Positions 9,401 through 17,215 of a stretch of DNA of 64,000 nt are shown here, piece after piece. Numbering within the stretch: the first letter of the stretch is position 1; each line of letters begins with the position of its first letter. The notes under the pieces were generated by a model. That model was given only the letters and a program-made list of their open reading frames with translations, was not told the DNA's origin and searched no databases. Made by a program: the position numbers and the translations under genes. This DNA is from Mesorhizobium kowhaii (GTDB taxonomy: Bacteria > Pseudomonadota > Alphaproteobacteria > Rhizobiales > Rhizobiaceae), in assembly GCF_003253745.1 (NCBI RefSeq), contig NZ_MZXV01000062.1:372001-436000 (forward strand). Reading direction: 5' to 3'.

Positions 9401-9770
9401 TTCGATCAGTGAGGCGGTGGCCCGCGTCGTGCGGGCCCGCGCCGTCAACGCCCGCTTCATATCAGGCCAAATGCGCCACGGCCCGCGCGGCGCGTCCGAA
9501 TTCGCCGAAACCGTCGACCGGCTGGTCGGCTTCGCCGAAACCACCCATGCCATATCGGGCGCATTGATCGAGGCCGTTCACGATGCCTATCTCGGTGATC
9601 CCGCGGTGCGCGCCTTCATCCTGCGCGAGAACCCTGCAGCAGCCAAAGTCATCGCCGAGCGCTTCCTGTCGGCGCGGCGGCGTGGCCTCTGGCATCCCCT
9701 GCGCAATTCCATCGACGACGATCTCACCGCGCTGATTGCCGAGGCTGAAGTGCTTGGGGTTGCGGCATGA
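6411..9770 (+). CDS. cobN: aerobic cobaltochelatase large subunit CobN
   Basis: A 1119-residue member of the CobN/magnesium-chelatase BchH family, which binds hydrogenobyrinic acid a,c-diamide and cobalt while the CobS/CobT ATPases drive insertion. Typical stretches are NNQRGLAPADLAMHVVLPE, VHVGAHGTLEWLPGKTVALS (cited as VGAHGTLEWLPGK), and RTGGEEIAQGLALMG near the C-terminal third. It is shorter than the roughly 1275-residue P. denitrificans protein, mainly because of a compact N-terminus. The cobaltochelatase CobS/CobT ATPase genes are not in this window. The stop overlaps the cobG start as ATGA at 9767-9770. Confidence 0.95.
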   Translation: MHILTTTSASLDDLAEPVDLRQTPADIVALSFTDSDLAGLAAAWKADAGRLPAMRLAALRDLRHPMSVDLWVDSVARHAKIILVRILGGYDWWRYGCDQLASTARARGIKLALLPGECRDEDLRLIEASTLPREELDALLDYFREGGPANMSALVQKLARLAGSEATISMPVAVPKTGFYEPGRGVIDDLSAFVRAPVIPILFYRSMLLAADVAPIDALFDALRQRGITPVPIFVSSLKDPASLAFVETALATFKPAAIITATAFASGAEPGIETLFDRAGVPVFQVIVATTRRDIWENNQRGLAPADLAMHVVLPELDGRILAGAISFKGENEVDPALGHRAFANRPEPDRVAQVADRVRAFIKLQETPRAERKLAILIPDYPSAPGRTGYAVGLDVPSSVLAMLHDLKGQGYAVDGIPQTPRELLDLLESSNHGLKLDDYLSFSTELPRVAMAAVEAAWGKTEDETGLREAPPSAKFPFRAATFGNVTVALAPDRGRSADRRADYHDPTLPPRHALIAFGLWLRKSLGVHALVHVGAHGTLEWLPGKTVALSENCFPEIVTGPLPVIYPFIVSNPGEAAQAKRRIAAVTLGHLPPPLTGAGLDEDQHRLERLVDEYAQADGLDRRRRDRLAKLIVDTAQKTGLASEAGVAKTDAPDEALRRIDAWLCDLKDFAIKDGLHIYGRAPENEPDAMRRQSAEAEKTALLAALDGRHVKAGPAGAPARGRSDVLPTGRNLFTSDPRTMPTPTAYDLGKAAAEEVVRGYMQLHGDWPRSLIIDLWGSASLRTGGEEIAQGLALMGCRPQWEAATGRITGIEVLPPAMLGRPRVDVTWRISGLFRDMFPTQIALIDAAGNAVATRDEEDSENPLAAKARADGKITPRIFGTSPGTYGAGIEDLLSSGDWAAREEIGRAYLDATSHAYGGAGGEGISAPGAFEGRIAEADLLVHTGDDPGRDILEGSADVAFIGGFSAALAALGRNADVIVLDTTDPQKPKPRSISEAVARVVRARAVNARFISGQMRHGPRGASEFAETVDRLVGFAETTHAISGALIEAVHDAYLGDPAVRAFILRENPAAAKVIAERFLSARRRGLWHPLRNSIDDDLTALIAEAEVLGVAA

Positions 9771-11116
9771 ACGCCTTCTCGCGTCGCGGCGCCTGCCCTG
9801 CTCTGGCAGCCCCCATGCAGACCGGCGACGGCTTGCTGGTGCGGCTCAACCCAATTGCGGGAGGATTGTCGCCGAAGCTTTTGATCGGCCTCGCCGAATC
9901 CGCCCTGCGGCACGGCAACGGCATCATGGAGATCACCGCGCGCGGCAGCCTGCAGCTACGCGGGCTGACACCGGACAGCGCGCCGCTGCTGGCGACGGAG
10001 GTTGATGCTCTGGGAATCGCCGTGCGCACCGGCGTGCCGGTCGAGACCGGGCCGCTGGCTGGCATCGATCCTCAGAAGGTCGCCGATCCCCGGCCGCTGG
10101 CCGAGCGGATCAGAGCAGCGGTCGAAGAGGCTGGGCTGACGCAACGGCTCGGGCCAAAGGTTTCGGTTGTTGTCGACGGCGGTGGGCAACTGACGTTGGA
10201 TGCGGTAACGGCCGATGTGCGGCTTGCGGCAACGCGGATTGATGCGGGAGTTCGGTGGCTGGTGTCTGTCGCGGGTGATGGGCAGAATGCGAGGCCGCTC
10301 GTCACCGTGGAAGACGATGCAGCACGCGATATTGCCGTTGCCGTGCTCAGGATGGTTGCCGAGAAGGGTCGTGAGGCCCACGCGAGGGATTTGTCGGAGA
10401 GGCAGCTCAAATCGCTCGAAAGTTGGCACTCCGTCCCACCCCCCTCTGTCCTGCCGGACATGTCCGGTAGGACAGAGGGGGGCGCGAAGGAACTCCGACC
10501 TATCGGAACTTTCAATCTCGCCGCAGCCACCGCCCTCGGCATAGGCCTGCCCTATGGCAGCATGCCGGCAGACAAGATCATCGGCCTCGCCCAGAGCGCC
10601 CTCGCCCTCGGCACAACCGAAATCCGACTGGCGCCCGGCCGTGCCTTGCTGTTCCTCGGACTCCAGTCGGCCGCATGCCGCTCTCTTCAGCACGCCGCAA
10701 CCACCCTCGGCTTCGTCACCGACCCAGACGATCCGCGCACACGTATTGCGGCTTGCCCCGGCACGCCGGCCTGCGCCTCCGGCCGGATAGCCACGCGCGA
10801 CATTGCCGAGACGATTGCCGCTGAAAACGCCGACATCCTCGACTTCACACTGCACATTTCCGGCTGTGCCAAGGGCTGCGCCCATCCGGGCAAAGCAGCG
10901 CTTACCCTGGTCGGCGGCGAAAACGGAGCCGGACTTGTCGTGAACGCGACGGCAAAGGCCCTTCCTGCCGGCTACAGGCCGGGCTATGACGCCGCGCGCG
11001 GCATCAGCCGCGTCGCGGCAGCGATCCGCAGCGCACGACTTCCCGGCGAAACAGCCGCCGCTTGCCTGACAAGGCTTGGCGCGGCCGGCATCGCCGAAGC
11101 TTACCGACAGGAATGA
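9767..11116 (+). CDS. cobG: precorrin-3B synthase, with an in-frame palindromic insertion
   Basis: A 449-residue nitrite/sulfite-reductase-like enzyme that uses O2 to convert precorrin-3A to precorrin-3B, the step committing the aerobic pathway to ring contraction. The [4Fe-4S] cysteines are visible in CPGTPACASG and in HISGCAKGCAHPGK. Two ferredoxin-like halves are joined by a linker at about residues 218-249 that is encoded by a palindromic repeat (10418-10513); the reading frame passes through it without interruption, giving the odd peptide VPPPSVLPDMSGRTEGG. The gene overlaps cobN and cobH by four bases each. The active-site cysteines are intact, so the insertion is probably tolerated. 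Confidence 0.93.
   Translation: MNAFSRRGACPALAAPMQTGDGLLVRLNPIAGGLSPKLLIGLAESALRHGNGIMEITARGSLQLRGLTPDSAPLLATEVDALGIAVRTGVPVETGPLAGIDPQKVADPRPLAERIRAAVEEAGLTQRLGPKVSVVVDGGGQLTLDAVTADVRLAATRIDAGVRWLVSVAGDGQNARPLVTVEDDAARDIAVAVLRMVAEKGREAHARDLSERQLKSLESWHSVPPPSVLPDMSGRTEGGAKELRPIGTFNLAAATALGIGLPYGSMPADKIIGLAQSALALGTTEIRLAPGRALLFLGLQSAACRSLQHAATTLGFVTDPDDPRTRIAACPGTPACASGRIATRDIAETIAAENADILDFTLHISGCAKGCAHPGKAALTLVGGENGAGLVVNATAKALPAGYRPGYDAARGISRVAAAIRSARLPGETAAACLTRLGAAGIAEAYRQE
10418..10513. repeat. palindromic repeat element inside cobG
   Basis: Two 22-base arms, 10439-10460 and 10461-10482, are reverse complements with one mismatch and meet at the centre TGTCCGGACA-like junction (GGACA|TGTCC). 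Outside them, GAAAGTT (10418-10424) faces AACTTTC (10507-10513), suggesting the whole element is about 96 bases. The CTCTGTCCTGCCGGACA core is the type of repeat I recall as common between genes in Mesorhizobium. Here it lies within coding sequence, in frame, and the length is a multiple of three. Confidence 0.8.
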
Positions 11117-11118
11117 GC

Positions 11119-11751
11119 ATGGCCGCCTACGACTACATCCACGACGGCACGGCGATCTACGAGCGCTCCTTCGCCATCATTCGCGCCGAGGCTGACCTGT
11201 CGCGCTTCTCCGAAGCCGAGGCCGATGTCGCCATCCGCATGATCCATGCCTGCGGCCAGGTCGAAGCTGCCAGGCATTTTGTTTTTTCGACGGATTTCGT
11301 TGCCGCCGCGCGCACGGCACTTTCGGCTGGTGCGCCGATCTTCTGCGACGCCGAGATGGTCTCGCATGGCGTCACCCGCGCCAGGCTGCCGGCCGGCAAC
11401 GAGGTGATCTGCACCTTGCGCGACCCGCGCACACACGAAATCGCCAAGGAGATCGGTAACACCCGCTCCGCGGCCGCGATCGACCTGTGGGGCGAGCGCC
11501 TAGCCGGTTCGGTGGTCGCCATCGGCAATGCGCCGACCGCACTTTTCTATCTGTTGGAAAAGCTTCGCGACGGCGGGCCGAAGCCGGCAGCCATCATCGG
11601 CATGCCGGTCGGCTTCGTCGGTGCGGCCGAATCCAAGGATGCGCTGGCCGAGAATTCCTATGGCGTGCCCTATGCCATCGTGCGCGGCCGGCTTGGCGGC
11701 AGCGCCATGACCGCCGCGGCACTCAATGCCCTGGCGAGGCCGGGCCTGTGA
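11119..11751 (+). CDS. cobH: precorrin-8X methylmutase
   Basis: A 210-residue enzyme that moves the methyl group from C-11 to C-12 of precorrin-8X, giving hydrogenobyrinic acid. The catalytic His is in RMIHACGQVE, and the SVVAIGNAPTALFYLLE and PVGFVGAAESKDAL stretches are near-diagnostic. Two ATGs are possible: 11113 overlaps the cobG stop, and 11119 lies six bases after AGGA (11109-11112). The second is preferred because its spacing is right and it gives exactly the 210 residues of P. denitrificans CobH. The gene ends in a GTGA overlap with cobI. Confidence 0.96.
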   Translation: MAAYDYIHDGTAIYERSFAIIRAEADLSRFSEAEADVAIRMIHACGQVEAARHFVFSTDFVAAARTALSAGAPIFCDAEMVSHGVTRARLPAGNEVICTLRDPRTHEIAKEIGNTRSAAAIDLWGERLAGSVVAIGNAPTALFYLLEKLRDGGPKPAAIIGMPVGFVGAAESKDALAENSYGVPYAIVRGRLGGSAMTAAALNALARPGL

Positions 11752-12506
11752 ACGCGCTTGCCAAAGGCCGTCTCGTCGGCGTCGGCACGGGTCCCGGCGA
11801 CCCCGAACTGCTGACGCTGAAGGCCGCGCGCGTCCTGGCCGAGGCCGATGTCGTGGCGTATTTCGCCAAGCGCGGCAACAACAGCAACGCGCGCGCCATC
11901 GTCGAAGCGCAGTTCCGCCCGGGCATGACGGAACTGCCGCTGCTCTATCCCGTCACCACGGAAATCGACAAGGATCACGACGACTACCGCTCGCAGATCA
12001 CCGGTTTCTACGAGGAGTCCGCCGAGAAGGTCGCCGAGCATCTTCAGGCCGGCAAAATGGTCGCCGTGCTGTCCGAGGGCGACCCGCTGTTCTACGGCTC
12101 CTACATGCATCTGCATGTCCGGCTTGCCCATCGCTTCCCGACCGAAGTCATTCCCGGCGTCACCGCCATGTCCGGCTGCTGGTCGGCGACCGGCCTGCCG
12201 ATCGTCCAGGGCGACGACGTGCTGACGGTGCTGCCGGGCACGATGAGCGAGTTCGAGCTGACGCGCCGGCTGGCCGACACCGATGCCGCCGTCATCATGA
12301 AAGTCGGCCGCAACCTGCCCAAGATCAGGCGGGCTCTGGAGGCAACCGGCAAGCTGGCGCGCGCCGTCTATGTCGAGCGCGGCACCATGACCGGCAGCGT
12401 CTCGATGAAGCTGACCGACAAAAAGGACGACAAGGCCCCCTACTTCGCCATCGTGCTGGTCGCCGGCTGGTCCGGCCGGCCGGGCGTCTTGGGAGCGCAG
12501 GCATGA
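11748..12506 (+). CDS. cobI: precorrin-2 C20-methyltransferase
   Basis: A 252-residue S-adenosylmethionine-dependent tetrapyrrole methylase that methylates C-20 of precorrin-2 to make precorrin-3A. The family glycine motif is VGVGTGPGDPELLT at residues 10-23, and LSEGDPLFYGSYMHL and VIPGVTAMSGCWSATGLP mark the CobI/CbiL subfamily. It starts at GTG 11748, overlapping the cobH stop by four bases, and ends in an ATGA overlap with cobJ. The frame is open upstream of the GTG, but that part lies in cobH and is not conserved. Confidence 0.95.
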   Translation: MNALAKGRLVGVGTGPGDPELLTLKAARVLAEADVVAYFAKRGNNSNARAIVEAQFRPGMTELPLLYPVTTEIDKDHDDYRSQITGFYEESAEKVAEHLQAGKMVAVLSEGDPLFYGSYMHLHVRLAHRFPTEVIPGVTAMSGCWSATGLPIVQGDDVLTVLPGTMSEFELTRRLADTDAAVIMKVGRNLPKIRRALEATGKLARAVYVERGTMTGSVSMKLTDKKDDKAPYFAIVLVAGWSGRPGVLGAQA

Positions 12507-13267
12507 GCGGCCGTCTCACCGTCATCGGCCTCGGGCCCGGTAATGCCGATCAGGTGACGCCGGAGGCCAGCCGCGCCGTGGCGCAGGCAAAATTCTTCTA
12601 TGGCTACAAGCCCTATCTCGACCGACTGGAGCTGCGCGGAGACCAGACCCGCGTTGCCTCCGACAACCGCGAGGAACTCGCCCGCTCCAAGGACGCGCTG
12701 GTCAAGGCCGCTGAAGGCTATGACGTTGCGGTCGTTTCCGGTGGCGATCCCGGCGTGTTCGCCATGGCAGCCGCCGTCTGCGAGGCGATCGAGGCCGGCC
12801 CGGCCGAATGGCGTGCGGTCGATGTCGCCGTCGTGCCCGGCATCACCGCCATGCTCGCTGTCGCCGCCCGCATCGGCGCCCCTCTCGGCCATGATTTCTG
12901 CGCCATTTCGCTGTCCGACAATCTGAAGCCGTGGGAGCTGATTGAGCTACGCCTGTTGGCGGCGGCCGGCGCCGGTTTCGTCATCGCGCTCTACAATCCG
13001 ATCAGCAAGGCGCGGCCCTGGCAGCTTGGCCGCGCTTTCGAATGCCTGACCGCGATCCTGCCGGGCACCACGCCGGTGATTTTCGGCCGCGCCGCCGGCC
13101 GTCCGGATGAGCGCATCGAAGTCTTCCTGCTGGCCGATGTCGACGCGCAAAAGGCCGACATGGCGACCTGCATCATCATCGGCTCGCCTGAAACCAGGAT
13201 CATCAAGCGCGGCGAAAAGCAGGCGCTGGTCTACACACCGCGTTCGTCCACGGGTCAGAGAAAATGA
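12503..13267 (+). CDS. cobJ: precorrin-3B C17-methyltransferase
   Basis: A 254-residue tetrapyrrole methylase that methylates C-17 and triggers ring contraction, converting precorrin-3B to precorrin-4. The N-terminal VIGLGPGNADQVTPEA glycine motif, VVSGGDPGVFAMA and VVPGITAMLAVAARIGAPLGHDF blocks are characteristic. It begins at the ATGA overlap with cobI. Its 3' end overlaps the 3' end of cobK on the other strand by 13 bases (13255-13267), so it is followed by a convergent gene rather than by the next gene of the series. Confidence 0.95.
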   Translation: MSGRLTVIGLGPGNADQVTPEASRAVAQAKFFYGYKPYLDRLELRGDQTRVASDNREELARSKDALVKAAEGYDVAVVSGGDPGVFAMAAAVCEAIEAGPAEWRAVDVAVVPGITAMLAVAARIGAPLGHDFCAISLSDNLKPWELIELRLLAAAGAGFVIALYNPISKARPWQLGRAFECLTAILPGTTPVIFGRAAGRPDERIEVFLLADVDAQKADMATCIIIGSPETRIIKRGEKQALVYTPRSSTGQRK

Positions 13268-14016
13268 TCGACCCCAAACTGGTTGACAATGGCGGCCAGC
13301 GCTTCGACGGTTTCAGCCGAAGGGACGTCCGGCAGCGCGGGCCTGCGGACCATCACCACCTCGATGCCAAGCGCTCGCGCCGCGGCGATCTTGCCATAGG
13401 TCGCCTCGCCGCCGCTGTTCTTGGACACGAGGGCGTCGATGCGATGCTTTTCGAGCAGCGCGCGTTCTTCCGTCTCGCGGAACGGCCCTCGTGCCAACAG
13501 ATAGGTCGCATCCGGCACCGCGAGCTTCGGTTCGACCGGATCGACGCTGCGGATGAGATAGTGGTGCTGGGGCGCTGCTTCGAAAGCGGCAACTTCTTGC
13601 CGGCCCAGCGCCAGGAAGACCTGGCGCGGCGCTGGGCCCAACGCTTGCACGGCATCGCCTGTTGTATCGACCTGCGTCCAGCGGTCGCCTTCGACAGGTT
13701 CCCAGCCGGGGCGTCGCAACGCCAAAACAGGCACACCGGCCACGCGCGCGGCTTGCGCGGCATTGGCCGAGATCTGCGCCGCATAGGGGTGCGTGGCGTC
13801 GATCAGCAGGTCGATGCCCGTCTCCCGGAGATGGGCGGCCAGCCCATCGGCGCCGCCAAACCCTCCGGTTCGCACCGGCACGCCCTGCGCAACCGGGCTT
13901 TCGGTGCGGCCGGCCAGCGACAGCGTGACCAGGCAATCGGCGCGCGCCGCCAGTTTTCCGGCCAGTTGCCGGGCTTCCGTGGTTCCGCCAAGGATCAGAA
14001 TGCGGTGGGTCATCAT
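13255..14016 (-). CDS. cobK: precorrin-6A reductase, antisense to the cob series
   Basis: A 253-residue NADPH-dependent enzyme that reduces precorrin-6A (precorrin-6x) to dihydroprecorrin-6. The N-terminal RILILGGTTEARQLAGKLA is the conserved nucleotide-binding stretch, and DLLIDATHPYAAQISANA is the family signature. Two consecutive ATGs (complement of 14014-14016 and 14011-14013) can start it. Its start region overlaps the ATG of cobL at 14015 and its end overlaps cobJ, so it is locked between two plus-strand genes. It cannot be expressed from the riboswitch transcript and must use a promoter inside cobL. Confidence 0.94.
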   Translation of the reverse strand: MMTHRILILGGTTEARQLAGKLAARADCLVTLSLAGRTESPVAQGVPVRTGGFGGADGLAAHLRETGIDLLIDATHPYAAQISANAAQAARVAGVPVLALRRPGWEPVEGDRWTQVDTTGDAVQALGPAPRQVFLALGRQEVAAFEAAPQHHYLIRSVDPVEPKLAVPDATYLLARGPFRETEERALLEKHRIDALVSKNSGGEATYGKIAAARALGIEVVMVRRPALPDVPSAETVEALAAIVNQFGVDHFL

Positions 14017-15256
14017 GCCTGCTGAGGGTCCGCGCGGCGCCAAGCTCAACTCAAGATGGCTCTCCATCGTCGGCATCGGCGAGGACGGTTTAGCGGGTCT
14101 CGGCGACGAGGCCAAGCAGCTGATCGCCAAGGCGGAGATCATCTTCGGCGGCAAGCGGCACCTCGCCCTTGTCGCCTCCTTCGCCAAGGGCGAGGCACGA
14201 CCGTGGGCGATTCCTTTCGATGCCGAGATGGCTGATGTGCTGGCGCTTGCCGGCAGAAACGTCTGCGTGCTCGCCTCGGGTGACCCTTTCTTCCACGGGG
14301 TCGGCGCCACCCTCGCCCGCAAGGTGAAGGCGCAGGAGATGCATGTCATCCCGGCACCATCGGCCATTTCGCTGGCTGCTGCTAGGTTGGGCTGGGCGCT
14401 GCAGGATGTCGAGACCGTCTCGCTGCATGGCCGGCCGCTCGACCTGATCCGGCCGTTGCTGCAGCCGAATGCGCGCATCCTGGCGCTGACATCCGACGCC
14501 GAAGCACCTGCGGCAATCGCGCGCCTGCTGACCGAACTGGACTTTGGGACATCGCGGCTGACGGTTCTGGAGGCCTTAGGCGGGCGGAGGGAGACATTGC
14601 GTTCGGCCCAGGCCGATGCCTTCGATCTCGAAAACATCAATCCGCTCAACGTGCTGGCGATCGACGTTGAACCGGGTCCGGATGCGCGCGTCCTGCCGCT
14701 CACGGTTGGTCTTGCCGATCATCTGTTCGACCATGACGGCCAGATCACCAAGCGCGAAATCCGCGCCATCACCCTGTCGGCGCTGGCGCCACGGCGGGGC
14801 GAGTTGCTGTGGGACATCGGCGCCGGCTCCGGCTCCATCGGCATCGAATGGATGCTCAGCCATCCCTCGCTGCGCGCCATCGCCATCGAGGCCGACCCGA
14901 TCCGCGCCGCCCGCATTGGCCGCAACGCCGCCGCCTGCGGCGTTCCCGGGCTTGTCGTGGTGGAAGGCAGCGCGCCGAAGGCCCTTGCCAGGCTGGACAC
15001 GCCGGACGCGATTTTCATCGGCGGCGGCGGCAGCGATGCCGGCGTGTTGAACGCTGCCATCAAGGCCTTGCGCGCCGGCGGTCGTCTCGTGGCCAATGCG
15101 GTGACGCTGGAGATGGAAACCTTGCTTCTTGCCCGCCATGTCTCACTTGGCGGTGATCTTACCCGGATAAACATATCGCGCGCGTCGCCGGTCGGCTCGA
15201 TGCAGGCCTGGCGGCCGGCCATGCCGGTCACCCAATGGAGCTGGGTGAAGCCATGA
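14015..15256 (+). CDS. cobL: precorrin-6Y C5,15-methyltransferase (decarboxylating)
   Basis: A 413-residue fused enzyme, the same length as P. denitrificans CobL. The CbiE-like N-terminal domain (about residues 1-210; WLSIVGIGEDGLAGLGDEA) methylates C-5, and the CbiT-like C-terminal domain (LLWDIGAGSGSIGIEWMLS, Rossmann SAM site) methylates C-15 and decarboxylates the C-12 acetate. The start ATG 14015 overlaps the start of antisense cobK. The ribosome-binding site is poor, so a slightly different start cannot be excluded. It ends in an ATGA overlap with cobE. Confidence 0.95.
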   Translation: MPAEGPRGAKLNSRWLSIVGIGEDGLAGLGDEAKQLIAKAEIIFGGKRHLALVASFAKGEARPWAIPFDAEMADVLALAGRNVCVLASGDPFFHGVGATLARKVKAQEMHVIPAPSAISLAAARLGWALQDVETVSLHGRPLDLIRPLLQPNARILALTSDAEAPAAIARLLTELDFGTSRLTVLEALGGRRETLRSAQADAFDLENINPLNVLAIDVEPGPDARVLPLTVGLADHLFDHDGQITKREIRAITLSALAPRRGELLWDIGAGSGSIGIEWMLSHPSLRAIAIEADPIRAARIGRNAAACGVPGLVVVEGSAPKALARLDTPDAIFIGGGGSDAGVLNAAIKALRAGGRLVANAVTLEMETLLLARHVSLGGDLTRINISRASPVGSMQAWRPAMPVTQWSWVKP

Positions 15257-15639
15257 TGGTCGCGGGCATCGGCAGCCGAAAAGGCGTGAGCGTCGAAGAT
15301 GTGCTGGCTGCGATAGAAACTGCACTCGAGACGCATGGGCTGGCGATGACGGCGCTTTCAGCGTTGGCCACCGCCCCCCTGAAGCAGGACGAAAAGGCCA
15401 TCTTCGCCGCCGGGCATCAGCTCAATCTTCCGATTATCGTCGCCGATGCGGCCGCGATCGAGGCCGCTTCATCAGGCACGATCAGCCATTCCGTTCTCTC
15501 GCAGGATCTGGCCGGCACGCCATCGGTTTCCGAAGCATCCGCCCTAGCCGTCGCCGGCAGAGGCGCGAGGCTGCTCGGAGCCCGTACGGTGCTCGGCCCG
15601 GTCACCTGCGCCATCGCCATCAGCGGAGATGCGCCATGA
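15253..15639 (+). CDS. cobE: CobE / CbiG C-terminal-domain protein
   Basis: A 128-residue protein of the CobE/GbiG family. It matches the C-terminal domain of CbiG (VAGIGSRKGVSVEDVLAAIE at the start, then LSALATAPLKQDEKAI). CobE is required for cobalamin synthesis in P. denitrificans but its exact reaction is not settled; in the anaerobic pathway CbiG opens the ring lactone. It starts with ATG 15253 (a second ATG follows directly) overlapping the cobL stop, and ends in an ATGA overlap with cobM. Confidence 0.88.
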   Translation: MMVAGIGSRKGVSVEDVLAAIETALETHGLAMTALSALATAPLKQDEKAIFAAGHQLNLPIIVADAAAIEAASSGTISHSVLSQDLAGTPSVSEASALAVAGRGARLLGARTVLGPVTCAIAISGDAP

Positions 15640-16400
15640 CCGTGCATTTCATCGGCGCCGGTCCCGGTGCCGCCGACCTCATCACGCTGCGTGGCGCCAG
15701 GCTGCTGGCAAGCTGCCCAGTCTGCCTCCATGCCGGTTCGATCGTCGCGCCTGAGTTGCTGCAGCACTGCGCGCCGGGGACAAAACTGATCGACACCGCG
15801 CCGATGTCGCTCGACGAGATCGAGGCCGCGTATCTCGATGCCCACAAGGCCGGTCATGATGTCGCCAGGCTGCATTCCGGCGACCTGTCGGTGTGGAGCG
15901 CGGTTGCCGAGCAGATCCGCCGGCTGGAAAAGCACGGCATTCCCTACACGCTGACGCCGGGCGTCCCCTCCTTCGCCGCCGCGGCCGCAGCGCTTCGCCG
16001 CGAATTGACCATTCCCGAAGTCGCGCAAAGCCTGGTGCTGACCCGCATCTCCGGCCGTGCGTCGAAGATGCCGCCCGGCGAAACGCTGGCCGGCTTTGGC
16101 CGCACCGGCGCCACGCTTGCCATTCATCTTGCCATCCACGCCATCGATCGCGTCGTCGCTGAACTGACGCCGCACTATGGTGGGGATTGCCCGGTGGCGA
16201 TCGTCTTCCGCGCCTCCTGGCCGGATGAACGCGTGCTGACCGGCACGCTGGAAACGATCGAAATGTTGCTCGCGGCCGATCCGATGGAGCGCACGGCGAT
16301 CATCTTCGTCGGCCGTTCGCTGGCGGCGGAAGATTTTGGTGAGAGTTCATTGTACGACGCCCACTACCAGCGGCGTTTTCGCGGACGGGACGGATTGTGA
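15636..16400 (+). CDS. cobM: precorrin-4 C11-methyltransferase
   Basis: A 254-residue tetrapyrrole methylase that methylates C-11 of precorrin-4 to form precorrin-5. The N-terminal VHFIGAGPGAADLITLRG motif, HSGDLSVWSAVAEQI and TPGVPSFAAAAAALRREL blocks identify CobM/CbiF. The ATG at 15636 overlaps the cobE stop by four bases, and its stop overlaps the GTG of cobA. Note that the substrate-order partner cobF, which would act next (precorrin-5 to precorrin-6A), is not found in the cluster. Confidence 0.95.
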   Translation: MTVHFIGAGPGAADLITLRGARLLASCPVCLHAGSIVAPELLQHCAPGTKLIDTAPMSLDEIEAAYLDAHKAGHDVARLHSGDLSVWSAVAEQIRRLEKHGIPYTLTPGVPSFAAAAAALRRELTIPEVAQSLVLTRISGRASKMPPGETLAGFGRTGATLAIHLAIHAIDRVVAELTPHYGGDCPVAIVFRASWPDERVLTGTLETIEMLLAADPMERTAIIFVGRSLAAEDFGESSLYDAHYQRRFRGRDGL

Positions 16401-17215
16401 GCGGCAGCACCAGGAACAAGGGCGAGAACGCCACGCTCGAACAGGCATTGTCCCGGCTGAACTTCAAGCCGCGCCGGCTGGAGCCGGGCCATGTCTGGCT
16501 GGCAGGCGCCGGCCCCGGCGACCCTGGCTGCCTGACCCTGGAAGTGCTGGCCGCTTTGGCCGAGGCGGATGCGCTGGTCTACGACGCATTGGTCTCTCCC
16601 GACGTCGTCGCCGTCGCCGAAAGCGCCGAGCTTTTCTTTGCCGGCAAGCGCGGCGGAAAACCGTCGATGAAGCAGGACGACATCACCGCACTTTTGGTCC
16701 GGCTGGCACGCGCAGGCCGCCGCGTCGTCAGGCTGAAGGGTGGCGATCCCTATATTTTCGGCCGTGGCGGCGAAGAAGCTCTGGCGCTGGCACGGGAACA
16801 TATCCCGTTCCGCGTCCTGCCCGGCCTGACATCGGGACTGAGCGCACTGGCTGCAACCGGCATCCCGGCCACCATGCGCGGCATCAACAAGGCGGTGATC
16901 CTGGCCACCGGCCATGCCGCCGGCACCGATGACGATATCGACTGGGGCGCAATAGCCCGCACCGGCCAGCCCATCGTGGTTTATATGGGCATGGCCAATT
17001 TGCCCTTGATCGCCGCGGCATTGCTCGACGGTGGGCTGGCGCCGTCGACGCCGGCGGCAGTGATCGTTGCCGCGACGACGCCGCAGGAACGAACCGTCGT
17101 CGCCACGCTCGCCACCATTGCCGAGCAAGCGGCCGCTGCCGGGCTGACCTCGCCGGCGCTGATCGTCGTCGGCGGCATCGTCGCCATGCGCGCGGCACTG
17201 GCGGGCAACCCGTGA
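16397..17215 (+). CDS. cobA: uroporphyrinogen-III C-methyltransferase
   Basis: A 272-residue SUMT enzyme that makes precorrin-2 from uroporphyrinogen III with two S-adenosylmethionine, the branch point from haem to cobalamin. Motifs include VWLAGAGPGDPGCLTLE, VRLKGGDPYIFGRGGEEAL (cited as GGDPYIFGRGGEE) and GIPATMRGINKAVILATGHA (in part). No siroheme oxidase/ferrochelatase (CysG) domain is attached, so it serves cobalamin. It starts with GTG 16397 in a four-base overlap with cobM and ends in a GTGA overlap with cobB. Confidence 0.95.
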   Translation: MSGSTRNKGENATLEQALSRLNFKPRRLEPGHVWLAGAGPGDPGCLTLEVLAALAEADALVYDALVSPDVVAVAESAELFFAGKRGGKPSMKQDDITALLVRLARAGRRVVRLKGGDPYIFGRGGEEALALAREHIPFRVLPGLTSGLSALAATGIPATMRGINKAVILATGHAAGTDDDIDWGAIARTGQPIVVYMGMANLPLIAAALLDGGLAPSTPAAVIVAATTPQERTVVATLATIAEQAAAAGLTSPALIVVGGIVAMRAALAGNP

